Below are positions 8,206 through 16,782 of a stretch of 64,000 nucleotides of DNA, piece after piece. The stretch is from Candidatus Poribacteria bacterium. GTDB lineage: Bacteria; Poribacteria; WGA-4E; PCPOR2b. A program made the translations under genes and the position numbers. Every line of letters starts with the position of its first letter. Within the stretch, counting starts at the first letter, position 1. The notes below the pieces were generated by a model that saw nothing but the letters and a program-made list of their open reading frames with translations, made no database searches and was not told where the DNA came from. The stretch is from contig JAJECO010000067.1 in NCBI GenBank assembly GCA_022822005.1, forward strand, positions 1-64,000, read 5' to 3'.

Positions 8206-9813
8206 ATGCATATAAAACCCTATCAAAGCTGGATACTCGCTGGACTATCCGGCATCCTACTCATTCTTAGTTTTCCAAGTTTTAATCTCTTTCCGCTCGG
8301 GTGGATTGGCCTAATTCCGCTGCTGATCGCCCTGCAAACCACACCGAGTTGGAAGTCCGCCTTTCTGCACGGCTACCTCGCCGGGGGAATCTTCTTCCTC
8401 GGACTGGTCTACTGGATTACCCTGCTATATCCCTTTGCCAACATATTCTTAACCATATTCGCCTGCCTGCTATTAGCGAGCTACCTCTCGCTTTATGTAG
8501 GTGTTTTTGGAGTGCTGACACGTGCACTTCCGTGGAAATCCGGTCTGCCCTTTATCGTTATGGCGACTGCGACTTGGACGGGGTTAGAGTGGGTGCGCAG
8601 CTGGTTCTTGAGCGGCTTTCCGTGGGGCAGTATGGGATATTCGCAGTGGAACAACCTGCCAGCGATTCAGATCGCCTCCATCACAGGTGTGCACGGCGTG
8701 AGCTTCATGGTTGTCCTCCTCAACGCCACAATTGCAGATATAATCCATACCTATTTCATATCGAAAAACCAATCGACTGCCCCTAACATCCCTTCACATC
8801 CCGATAAATCGGGATCCTCGGAACGGGATTTCACGTTTCACGTTTTACGCCTTATACCTATTGTAATCGTCATTGCTTGTATCGTCTACGGCGCGTATAC
8901 GGTGTCTAAACCGGTTGATAGCGACTCAGATATAAAGATTGCGCTTGTCCCCGGCAATATACCACAGATTGAGAAATGGGATCGTACATATTGGCCCCAG
9001 ATCTTCGAGAAATATATGAGGCTGGTAAAGGAGGCGGACGCTGAGGAACCGGCTATCATCATACTGCCTGAAACCGCGCTGCGCGGCGAAGTCTTTGCGT
9101 TTGAGGGCAACAGTTATATGAAACAGCTGAAGCAGATTTTAGCTGAACAGGAGATCTACCTGCTCACAGGCACCTTTTACTATACACCCGAACAGAAGGT
9201 ATACAATAGCGTGTTTCTGCTGTCCCCGACCGGTGAAAAACTTGGCAGTTATTCCAAGATCCACCTTGTTCCCTTTGGGGAATATGTCCCGATAACCCGT
9301 CATCTCCCGAATTTCATTCAACTGCCCACCGGTTTTGAATCCGGGAAGTCAATCGACCTCTTGCCGATTCCTCATTCCAAAAACAGGCAAATGGGTGTCG
9401 TAATCTGTTTTGAATCTGTGTTTCCCGATCTCTTCCGAAAATTTGTCAAAAAAGGGGCATCGGTGATGGGGATTCTTACCAACGACGCGTGGTTTGACGG
9501 GACAGCGGCCCCAGAGCAGCATCTTGCCATGGCACCCCTCCGCGCAGTTGAGAACCGTATAGCCATTTTCCGTTGCGCCAATGGCGGCATATCGTGTATA
9601 ATTGATGCGCTCGGAAGGACTGTTACAACACGGATTTCAGCCAGTGATAAGGAGAGTTTTCTGCTCGCGAGAATTCCGTTGAGCGATCATGGAGGAACTG
9701 TTTATACGCGCTATGGCGATTGGTTTCCGGCTCTATGTTTCGTTGTAAGCACCCTCCTCATCCTCTACTATCATCGGATCTGGTTCGTCTCTAAATTCAA
9801 ACGGAACGCATAA
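8206..9813 (+). CDS. lnt: Apolipoprotein N-acyltransferase
   Basis: Lnt adds the third acyl chain to lipoproteins in the inner membrane, the last step before Lol sorting. The N-terminal half has about six hydrophobic helices and the C-terminal half is the carbon-nitrogen hydrolase domain. The catalytic triad is visible: Glu in LPETALRG (near residue 288), Lys in SKIHLVPFGEY (near 351) and Cys in VVICFESVFP (near 400). LTNDAWF also matches the family. The length, 535 residues, is slightly above usual. The excess lies at about residues 195-215, where a palindromic repeat has been inserted in frame. No strong ribosome-binding site is seen. Confidence 0.93.
   Translation: MHIKPYQSWILAGLSGILLILSFPSFNLFPLGWIGLIPLLIALQTTPSWKSAFLHGYLAGGIFFLGLVYWITLLYPFANIFLTIFACLLLASYLSLYVGVFGVLTRALPWKSGLPFIVMATATWTGLEWVRSWFLSGFPWGSMGYSQWNNLPAIQIASITGVHGVSFMVVLLNATIADIIHTYFISKNQSTAPNIPSHPDKSGSSERDFTFHVLRLIPIVIVIACIVYGAYTVSKPVDSDSDIKIALVPGNIPQIEKWDRTYWPQIFEKYMRLVKEADAEEPAIIILPETALRGEVFAFEGNSYMKQLKQILAEQEIYLLTGTFYYTPEQKVYNSVFLLSPTGEKLGSYSKIHLVPFGEYVPITRHLPNFIQLPTGFESGKSIDLLPIPHSKNRQMGVVICFESVFPDLFRKFVKKGASVMGILTNDAWFDGTAAPEQHLAMAPLRAVENRIAIFRCANGGISCIIDALGRTVTTRISASDKESFLLARIPLSDHGGTVYTRYGDWFPALCFVVSTLLILYYHRIWFVSKFKRNA
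8791..8850. repeat. Repeat inserted in frame within lnt
   Basis: The perfect palindrome ATCCCGATAAATCGGGAT (8798-8815) is followed by TTTCACG/TTTTACG units (8829-8850). Both motifs occur in intergenic DNA of this window: CCCGA...TCGGG-type hairpins near 53029 and 57965, and the TTTCACG units near 1-50 and 27421-27470. Here they encode a linker, roughly SHPDKSGSSERDFTFHVLRL, between membrane segments of Lnt. Confidence 0.7.
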
Positions 9814-9822
9814 CTGCCAGTG

Positions 9823-9935
9823 GCTCATGTAAAAACGGAGTGCAATTACGGCGAAAGTGCTAAGGGCGGGGCAAGATGCCCCGCCTACGATTTTTGAGGC
9901 AAGTCGGTGCTGTTGGACTAATTCTTTATATGAGC
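9823..9935. repeat. MITE-like repeat, family B, copy 1 (diverged)
   Basis: The element begins GCTCATGTAAAAAC and ends TTATATGAGC, an imperfect terminal inverted repeat. Its centre is the palindrome GGCGGGGCAAGATGCCCCGCC. Two nearly identical copies of the same family lie at 53158-53269 and 58460-58571. This copy has diverged outside the core and ends, and sits between lnt and prfB. Confidence 0.72.
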
Positions 9936-10032
9936 GTTGCCAGTACACGGACATAGCAGGTGGATCAATTCAAAACAGCGCACCATGCGTCAACAAATAT
10001 ATCTTTACGTAAGACCAGGAAGGAAATATACA

Positions 10033-11140
10033 ATGCTCGCAGACTTAAAATCTGAGATCGAAGGAACGACGGCTCGACTCCTTGAACTTAGGGGGCATCT
10101 TTGACTTAACCGATAAGGAAAAAGAGCTGGAAACGCTTCAAGAAGAGACTGGAAAACCAGATTTCTGGAATGATCCCCAAAACGCCCAAAAGATCACGCA
10201 GCGGCTCTCGAATCTACGAAACGACGTGGAGCAGTATCGAAAACTGCAGAACCAGTTGGAAGATCTTCAAGTGCTTCTTGACCTCGCAATCGAGGAAGAT
10301 GACCAGACCGTAAGCGAGGAAATTCAGCGGGATCTGAAAGGGATTGCGGCAGAGGTTGAGGGGATTGAATTTAAGCTGATGCTCAGTGGCGAGCATGATC
10401 CGAGCAATGCAATTTTAAGTATTCATCCCGGCGCGGGTGGCACCGAATCTCAGGACTGGGCAGCCATGTTGATGCGGATGCATCTCCGCTGGTGCGAATC
10501 ACGCAACTACAAAACTGAGACGATTGAACTGTTACCCGGCGAAGAAGCCGGCATCAAGAGTGCGACTATTTTAGTCACTGGCGAGTATGCCTATGGTTAT
10601 CTTCGTGCGGAGGCGGGGATCCACCGTCTCGTGCGTCTCTCCCCCTTCGACTTTAATAATCGTCGCCACACCTCTTTTGCAGCTGTCGCTGTTTCCCCTG
10701 AAATTAGTGATAATATTGATGTCGAGATCGATCCGGCAGATCTTCGTGTCGAAACGTACAGATCGGGCGGTGCTGGCGGGCAGCATGTCAACCGCACAGA
10801 TTCTGCTGTCCGAATGACCCATCTTCCCACCGGAATTGTCGCACAGTGTCAAAACGAAAGGTCGCAGCACAAGAATCGTGAAATGGCGATGAAGGTTTTG
10901 CGGTCACGGGTCTATGAACACTACGAAGCCGAACGAAGTGAGGAGATCTCCAAACTGCAAGGAGATCGGCTCGGCATTGACTTTGGTAGCCAGATCCGCT
11001 CCTATGTGTTCCACCCTTACCGGCTCGTGAAGGATTTGCGAACAGGGGTTGAGACTGGAAATATTGATGCCGTTATGGATGGTGGGCTGGACCGGTTTAT
11101 CGAAAGCTATCTAAAAGATGCACAATCTGACAAGGAGTAA
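10033..11140 (+). CDS. prfB: Peptide chain release factor 2, programmed +1 frameshift
   Basis: RF2 recognises UGA and UAA stop codons. The first 23 codons start at ATG 10033 (GGAAGGAAATATACA upstream) and end at an in-frame TGA at 10102-10104. The remaining 345 codons are read in the +1 frame from GAC at 10103. The joined product is 368 residues, the normal RF2 length. The body carries the GGQ loop (SGGAGGQHVNRTDSAVRM). The shift site AGGGGG-CAT-CTT-TGA-C is the classic RF2 autoregulatory site. The coordinates given span both parts. Annotation of only the downstream frame would give a false start at 10082. Confidence 0.95.
10090..10105 (+). promoter_or_regulatory. prfB programmed +1 frameshift site
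   Basis: An internal Shine-Dalgarno-like AGGGGG (10090-10095) is followed by CAT, the slippery CTT (10099-10101), the TGA stop and C. It is identical to the well-known E. coli site except that CAT replaces TAT in the spacer codon. When RF2 is scarce, slow termination at TGA lets the ribosome slip on CTT into the +1 frame. Confidence 0.95.
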
Positions 11141-11483
11141 GGGTTACACCCCCTGTGCGACAGTCGGCAGACCACGCGCCTTACGTCAGATTGTCGGTGA
11201 TTGTGGAGCGCGATCTCCCCTCGTCGGTTGATATAGGTTGAGATTCATATCTCAATACCGTAACGTTACTCGTGGAAAATCAACCTTTAGTGGCGCGAAA
11301 TCGTCTGTGATATGTGATGAGAGGATTAGGTGATCCAACCTCCATGAAGGTGCCATGTATCAGTGAACCTGTCTCATTTATCCGGGTGCGCTGGAAGGTC
11401 AACAGAACCGAGTTTTTTATTGCCGGCCGCCTATAGAAATGCTATACTAGCACCTCAACGAATTGTGTAAAGGAAACCTACAA
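11141..11483. other. prfB-lysS spacer
   Basis: No coding region or recognised RNA is visible. A short TTGAGATTCATATCTCAA hairpin-like sequence lies near 11240-11257. The only clear signal is the lysS promoter at the distal end. Confidence 0.5.
11420..11448 (+). promoter_or_regulatory. Predicted sigma-70 promoter for lysS
   Basis: TTGCCG (11420-11425) and TATACT (11443-11448) are separated by exactly 17 bases. They sit 35 bases before the probable TTG start of lysS and 5' of its AAAGGA ribosome-binding site. Confidence 0.7.
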
Positions 11484-12962
11484 TTGGAAGATTCGAGTGC
11501 ATTGATGGATCAGCGCCGAGAAAAGTTAGAAGAAATTCGTCAACTCGGCGTGGACCCATATCCCTACAGATATTCTCCGACACATACGACAGAGGAGATC
11601 CGCGAACAGTTTGCAGAGGTTGGAGATCAGCCCGACGAAACGAACACGGTTCGTATTGCCGGTCGGATTATGACCAGACGCGACCATGGCAGAAGTGGCT
11701 TCGCGCACCTGCAGGACGGTAGCGGTCGTCTCCAAATCTACGTCCGTCAGAATACGGTTGGTACTGAAGCCTACGAAGTCTACAGAAAGTTGGATGTTGG
11801 CGATGTTATTGGCGTTGATGGATCTGTTTTCCGGACCCGAACCGGTGAACTCACGGTGCTGGCAAACGCAGTGGAGCTCCTCGCAAAATCTCTTCGTTCA
11901 CCGCCGGAGAAATGGCACGGTCTACAGAACAAGGAGACGCGGTATAGGCAGCGATATGCTGACCTAATGATGAACCCTGATGTCAGACAGGTTTTCATCA
12001 ATCGCACCCGGATGATCCAAGCTGTCCGTGAATATCTCAATCAGGATGGTTTTATTGAGGTAGAGACACCGATTCTTCAACCAATCTACGGCGGCGCAAC
12101 GGCGCGTCCTTTCACTACGCATCACAACGCGTTGGATATGCCGCTCTACCTGCGTATTGCGAACGAACTGTACCTCAAACGACTCATTGTCGGCGGATTC
12201 GATCGGGTCTATGAATTTTCGAGAGACTTTCGGAATGAGGGCATAGATCACGACCACAGTCCCGAATTTACGATGATTGAGCTTTATCAAGCATACGCGG
12301 ACTATGAAGATATGATGTGTTTGACCGAGAACTTGCTTGCACATACCGCGCAAACGGTCCTCGGCACGACACAGATTACCTATAAAGGTGACTCCATCTC
12401 ACTCGATCCGCCTTGGCGTCGATTGACAATGATTGAGTCGATACAGGAAGAGGCAGGCATTGATGTCAGCGCATTGAGTGATGAAGCGTTACGCAACGCA
12501 GCAGTAGACGCTGGCGTTGAATTGGAAGGCGCAGTCCCCAGAGGAAAGCTGATCGCCGAACTCTTTGAGGCACACGTCGAGCCAAATCTTGTTCAACCGA
12601 CGTTCATTTACGATTATCCCATTGAGATTTCACCGTTCGCTAAGAAGAAGCGTGGTAGCGAGGGTTTCGTTGAACGGTTTGAGTTCTTTATTGCGCGCAT
12701 GGAGATGGGCAACGCGTTTAGCGAGCTGAACGATCCGATAGATCAGCGGGAACGATTTATCGAGGGCGCAAAGCAGGAGGACGATGGGGGTGAAGATGCG
12801 TTGATGATAGATGAGGATTATCTGCGAGCGTTGGAGTACGGCATGCCGCCGACGGGTGGACTTGGCTTCGGTATTGACCGCCTTGCGATGTTACTTACAG
12901 ATCAGACCTCAATCCGCGATGTGATTTTATTCCCACAGATGCGTCCAGAACGATCAGACTGA
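11484..12962 (+). CDS. lysS: Lysyl-tRNA synthetase, class II
   Basis: This enzyme charges tRNA-Lys. The N-terminal OB-fold anticodon-binding domain is at about residues 50-150 (IAGRIMTRRDHGRSGFAHLQDGSGRLQIYV). Class II motif 2 is seen as YEFSRDFRNEGIDHDHSPEFT and motif 3 as PPTGGLGFGIDRLAMLLT. The start is uncertain. TTG at 11484 has AAAGGA nine bases upstream and gives 492 residues, the family's usual length. ATG at 11505 has no good ribosome-binding site, and TTG at 11463 would read through that site. Confidence 0.94.
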   Translation: MEDSSALMDQRREKLEEIRQLGVDPYPYRYSPTHTTEEIREQFAEVGDQPDETNTVRIAGRIMTRRDHGRSGFAHLQDGSGRLQIYVRQNTVGTEAYEVYRKLDVGDVIGVDGSVFRTRTGELTVLANAVELLAKSLRSPPEKWHGLQNKETRYRQRYADLMMNPDVRQVFINRTRMIQAVREYLNQDGFIEVETPILQPIYGGATARPFTTHHNALDMPLYLRIANELYLKRLIVGGFDRVYEFSRDFRNEGIDHDHSPEFTMIELYQAYADYEDMMCLTENLLAHTAQTVLGTTQITYKGDSISLDPPWRRLTMIESIQEEAGIDVSALSDEALRNAAVDAGVELEGAVPRGKLIAELFEAHVEPNLVQPTFIYDYPIEISPFAKKKRGSEGFVERFEFFIARMEMGNAFSELNDPIDQRERFIEGAKQEDDGGEDALMIDEDYLRALEYGMPPTGGLGFGIDRLAMLLTDQTSIRDVILFPQMRPERSD

Positions 12963-13041
12963 TATGTAAAGCGTAAAGTCTTCTGGAAATGATACGGTCG
13001 CATCGGATTTCTTATCCCACGTGGCAAGAGAGATAGAAGGT

Positions 13042-13308
13042 ATGGACACAAAAACTCTAAAAAAAATTGAGGTTTCAGTTTCGTTGAACACCTCTCTACT
13101 CAAGGTAATAGATGAGTGTGCGGAGCAACTTCGCTATAACCGCGAGGAATTTATTGCGATGGCTTGTCAGCAATTCGTTGGACAGATCAATCCACAGGAA
13201 CTCGAAAACATTTATTGTGAACGGCAGATGCAGCAGCCTGAAGAATTGGAGTGGGCAGAAACAGCGGCTATCTTAGCAGGGGAAATCTTACCAAAGGAGA
13301 AATGGTAG
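13042..13308 (+). CDS. MazE-like ribbon-helix-helix antitoxin
   Basis: An 88-residue protein (95 if a GTG at 13021 is used). It has a ribbon-helix-helix-like N-terminus: KKIEVSVSLNTSLLKVIDECAEQLRYNREEFIAMACQQFV. The C-terminal tail is acidic, ending in ETAAILAGEILPKEKW, as expected for wrapping a MazF-type toxin. Its stop is immediately followed by the ATG of the MazF-like gene. It presumably neutralises that toxin and autoregulates the pair. Confidence 0.78.
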   Translation: MDTKTLKKIEVSVSLNTSLLKVIDECAEQLRYNREEFIAMACQQFVGQINPQELENIYCERQMQQPEELEWAETAAILAGEILPKEKW

Positions 13309-13623
13309 ATGCGCCGTGGGGAAGTGTGGTGGGCAGATTTACCACCATCCACTGGACGCCGTCCTGTACTCATCATCACACGCGATAGTGCTATCATCGT
13401 ACGCGATGCTCTTACTGTTGCGCCCATTACTCGCACACTCTGGCACAGCCCTGTAGAAGTGACACTTGATGTAAGGGATGGAATGCCTACGGCTTGCGTT
13501 GTGAACTGTGATAACTTGCTCACTATTCCCAAGGGCTTGCTCCAACCCCATATCTGCACGCTGACCACAGGGAAGATGCAAACTGTAGAACAGGCAATTA
13601 AGTTTGCCTTAGCACTAACGTAA
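13309..13623 (+). CDS. mazF: MazF/PemK-family toxin
   Basis: A 104-residue endoribonuclease toxin of the MazF/PemK family. It opens with RRGEVWWADLPPSTGRRPVLII, which has the family's R-G-(E/D)-(V/I)-W and R-P-(V/A)-L-(I/V) motifs. It continues with VAPITRT and CVVNCDNLLTIPKGLL, which form the substrate-binding groove. It follows the antitoxin gene without a gap and lies 12 bases upstream of the lolC-like gene. The pair is inserted between housekeeping genes. Confidence 0.88.
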   Translation: MRRGEVWWADLPPSTGRRPVLIITRDSAIIVRDALTVAPITRTLWHSPVEVTLDVRDGMPTACVVNCDNLLTIPKGLLQPHICTLTTGKMQTVEQAIKFALALT

Positions 13624-13635
13624 GTTTCACTCTCT

Positions 13636-15102
13636 ATGAAATACGAATGGTTTATCGCATCCCGCTATCTGAAATCACGACGAAAACAGGCTTTCATCTC
13701 AATTATTAGCATCATCTCGGTGGGTGGGGTTACTCTTGGAATTGCTGCGGTCATTATCGTCGTTTCTGCGCTGGAAGGTTTTAGCAATGGACTGAAAGAG
13801 AAGTTCCTTGCCAACGAAGCGCACATAATCGTTCGATCGGCGTACAATTATTTTCCAAATTATCATGGGAAGATTGAACAGATCGAAAGAATTGAGGGGG
13901 TCGTTGCGGCTTCGCCCCTGATTCTTAGTCAACTTGCGCTACAACCCCAAGGCAGCGAATCAATAGAAGCAACAATCTACATAAAAGGGATTGACCTACA
14001 AGCAGAAGATCAGGTCACAGGGTTTTCAAATTTTGTAAGGAATTTTACCGAGTTTAACCAATCACCATTCATTGATGAAGCCCACAGACGCATAGCGGGT
14101 TCGGAGACAATTACAGGCGGTATTGTTTTGGGCTACCATATAGCCCGGAAAATCGGTGTTGTGCCGGGAGATGTCTTGCGTCTGATCTCTAAGATGGTGC
14201 CGAACCCCGCTAACCCCGGTTCGTTTATGCCGTTGATGCGTAATTTTGTGGTCGTTGGGTTGTATCAATCAGGACTTTACATTCATGATAACGCATTCGG
14301 GTTTATAGATCTACGAACCGCTCAGAAGCTTTACCAAAAGCCCGATGAGATCAACCTGATAGAGGTACGCCTCGTTGATGCCGATATGGCTCCAACGGTG
14401 AGCAATAAGATTAAACAGGAGGTCCGTTTTGATCCCGGTCTGGGCGCAATCCCGATAACAATGACATGGATGGAATCGCGTGCGGACTTTTTTGACGCCT
14501 TTGAGCTTGAAAAGATTGTGACCATGATTGTTGTTGCACTCATCATTCTTGTGGCGGTGTTCAATATCGCGAGCACACTCATCATGATGGTCATGGAAAA
14601 GACGCAGGACATTGGCATTCTCAGAGCGATGGGAGCGTCGAAACAGGGGATCAGGAATATTTTCATTCTACAGGGCGGGATTATCGGTGTTTTAGGTTCT
14701 ATTTTGGGCACGGCGCTCGGTGTGTATGTCTGCTGGCGGCTTGAGTTTCAAGTTGGACTTTTCCCACGCTGGTATGGTCTGTTGATACTGTTAGTTCCCG
14801 TTATTCTACAGGTATGTCAACGCGTATGGTCGTTGCCTATCAACGCAACAGGATTTCTGTTGATCTGGTGTATCGCAGCCGGTTTGGCACTCTATTTCGT
14901 GGCGCAACCGATTTACCTTGATAATATCCTCGGGAAAAATTTGAGCGGTGTCTATCAACTTAACCGATTGCCCGTCAAAATTAGTTGGGGCTTCGTCGTT
15001 CTTATGAACCTGCTATCAATGGCAACCTGCTGGCTTGCGGCACTCTATCCGGCACGGAAAGCCTCTCATCTAAACCCCGTTGAGGCACTCCGACATGAAT
15101 AA
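13636..15102 (+). CDS. lolC: LolC/LolE-like lipoprotein-exporting ABC permease
   Basis: A 488-residue FtsX-type permease that with LolD extracts lipoproteins from the inner membrane. The N-terminus is typical (MKYEWFIASRYLKSRRKQAFISIISI), and a large periplasmic domain occupies about residues 47-290. The coupling region MEKTQDIGILRAMGASKQGI and the C-terminal AALYPARKASHLNPVEALRHE are family hallmarks. It is about 80 residues longer than E. coli LolC. The extra segment (about 370-435) adds two hydrophobic stretches between the usual third and fourth helices. It overlaps lolD by eight bases. As a single permease gene with one ATPase it may act as a homodimer. Confidence 0.88.
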   Translation: MKYEWFIASRYLKSRRKQAFISIISIISVGGVTLGIAAVIIVVSALEGFSNGLKEKFLANEAHIIVRSAYNYFPNYHGKIEQIERIEGVVAASPLILSQLALQPQGSESIEATIYIKGIDLQAEDQVTGFSNFVRNFTEFNQSPFIDEAHRRIAGSETITGGIVLGYHIARKIGVVPGDVLRLISKMVPNPANPGSFMPLMRNFVVVGLYQSGLYIHDNAFGFIDLRTAQKLYQKPDEINLIEVRLVDADMAPTVSNKIKQEVRFDPGLGAIPITMTWMESRADFFDAFELEKIVTMIVVALIILVAVFNIASTLIMMVMEKTQDIGILRAMGASKQGIRNIFILQGGIIGVLGSILGTALGVYVCWRLEFQVGLFPRWYGLLILLVPVILQVCQRVWSLPINATGFLLIWCIAAGLALYFVAQPIYLDNILGKNLSGVYQLNRLPVKISWGFVVLMNLLSMATCWLAALYPARKASHLNPVEALRHE

Positions 15103-15775
15103 CCTCATCCGCGTTGTGGATCTATGTAAGTCCTACTACGATGGTTTTACAGAGCTTCCCGTGCTAAAAGGGGTCGATCTGAAGGTAAAGAAGGCGGAGG
15201 TTATAGCGGTTGTTGGGGCTTCTGGTGTAGGAAAGAGCACACTGCTTCATCTCCTTGGTGGGTTGGATCGGCCAACGGAGGGAACAATTTTCTATGATGG
15301 AGAGGACCTCTTCGCATTGAAGGATCAGGAATTAGATCGGTTCCGCAACGAAGAGATTGGCTTTGTTTTTCAGTTTCATCACCTCTTGCCAGAGTTTACC
15401 GCGCTTGAAAATGTTGCGATGGCGGGACTGATTGCTCGACAGACATCTGGTGTCGCTCACAACCGAGCCAAAGAGTTGTTAGAGTATGTGGGCTTGGGGG
15501 AGCGACTGGAGCACCGTCCGTCTGAACTTTCTGGGGGTGAACGGCAGCGTGTCGCTATCGCTCGTGCTTTAGTGAATCAGCCAAAGGTTGTGTTAGCGGA
15601 TGAGCCAACCGGTAATCTTGATCAAAAAACGAGTGACGCGGTCCACGATCTGCTGTGGACACTGAATGACCAATTTGACCAAACGTTCATCATCGTGACA
15701 CATAATCAGACACTCGCGCAGCGCGCGGACCGGTTGGTGCAATTGGTGGATGGTCAAGTCTATGCGCAACGGTAG
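15095..15775 (+). CDS. lolD: LolD-like lipoprotein-exporting ABC ATPase
   Basis: A 226-residue ABC ATPase of the LolD/MacB group. Walker A is GASGVGKST, the Q-loop is FQFHHLLPEFTALENV (a LolD-like sequence), the signature is LSGGERQRVAIARAL and Walker B is VVLADEPTGNLD. The ATG at 15095 overlaps the end of the permease gene (ATGAATAA), so translation is coupled. It powers lipoprotein release together with the upstream permease. Confidence 0.92.
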   Translation: MNNLIRVVDLCKSYYDGFTELPVLKGVDLKVKKAEVIAVVGASGVGKSTLLHLLGGLDRPTEGTIFYDGEDLFALKDQELDRFRNEEIGFVFQFHHLLPEFTALENVAMAGLIARQTSGVAHNRAKELLEYVGLGERLEHRPSELSGGERQRVAIARALVNQPKVVLADEPTGNLDQKTSDAVHDLLWTLNDQFDQTFIIVTHNQTLAQRADRLVQLVDGQVYAQR

Positions 15776-15850
15776 CTTTAGGATGCTAAATATGCGATGC
15801 GTAATACACGAATTGCAGATTTGGCGATTCGTAGATTCGAGGAAAACGCT

Positions 15851-16726
15851 ATGTTGGTTTATATTGATGGGAAATACCTTCCTAAAGAAGAAGCAAAAAT
15901 TTCTGTCTTTGATCACGGTCTACTCTACGGAGACGGGGTCTTTGAGGGCATCCGATCTTACAAGGGACGGGTCTTCAAACTTGATGAGCATCTACAACGG
16001 CTCTACGATTCGGCAAAAGCCATTATGCTCGAAATTCCGATCTCCATCGAGGAGATGGAAGAAGCACTCTTGGAGACACTCCGCCGGAATCAGCTTCATG
16101 ATGCCTATATCCGCTTGGTTGTGACGCGTGGGGTGGGTGATCTCGGTTTAGATCCGGATAAGTGTCCTGTGCCGACTATTATCATCATTGCCGATAAAAT
16201 TGCCCTCTACCCCGCACATCTTTACGACGACGGTCTAGAAATTGTCACAGTTTCTGTGCGCCGAAATTATGCTGAGGCAATTAGTCCACGCATCAAATCG
16301 TTAAATTATCTCAACAACATATTGGCAAAAATTGAAGGCAAACAGGCCGGGGTCGAAGAGGTCCTTATGCTGAATGCAGAGGGATACGTCGTCGAGTGCA
16401 GCGGAGACAATATCTTCTTTATCAAAGAGAACATCATCGTCACACCGCCCACCCACCTCGGCATTTTGGAGGGAGTCACTCGCAATGCTGTCATTGACTT
16501 GGCACGCGAATTGGGTATCACTGTCGAAGAAAAGGTGTTTACACGACACGACCTGTATACCGCTGAAGAGTGTTTTTTGACAGGAACCGCTGCAGAAGTG
16601 ATTCCGGTTGTCAAAATAGATCAGCGTATTGTTGGGAATGGATCGCCCGGCACGGTTACGCAGAAATTAATCGAAGAATTCCATCACGTTACGAATGTAC
16701 TGGGAACCGCCATTTACCCCGAATGA
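15851..16726 (+). CDS. ilvE: Branched-chain amino acid aminotransferase
   Basis: A 291-residue PLP enzyme of fold type IV. It has YIDGKYLPKEEAKISVFDHGLLYGDGVFEGIRSY at the N-terminus, the PLP Lys in SPRIKSLNYLNNIL (near residue 149), and the family signature near VEEVLMLNAEGYVVECSGDNIFF. It transfers the amino group between glutamate and the branched-chain 2-oxo acids. D-amino acid aminotransferase is a less likely alternative. ATG at 15851 is preceded by GAGGAAAA; an upstream ATG at 15797 adds an unrelated 18 residues. Confidence 0.9.
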   Translation: MLVYIDGKYLPKEEAKISVFDHGLLYGDGVFEGIRSYKGRVFKLDEHLQRLYDSAKAIMLEIPISIEEMEEALLETLRRNQLHDAYIRLVVTRGVGDLGLDPDKCPVPTIIIIADKIALYPAHLYDDGLEIVTVSVRRNYAEAISPRIKSLNYLNNILAKIEGKQAGVEEVLMLNAEGYVVECSGDNIFFIKENIIVTPPTHLGILEGVTRNAVIDLARELGITVEEKVFTRHDLYTAEECFLTGTAAEVIPVVKIDQRIVGNGSPGTVTQKLIEEFHHVTNVLGTAIYPE

Positions 16727-16782
16727 GGTGCATCGTAGACCTCAGATAGTTCGGGCCACCGACAAGATGGAGGAGAAAAGAG

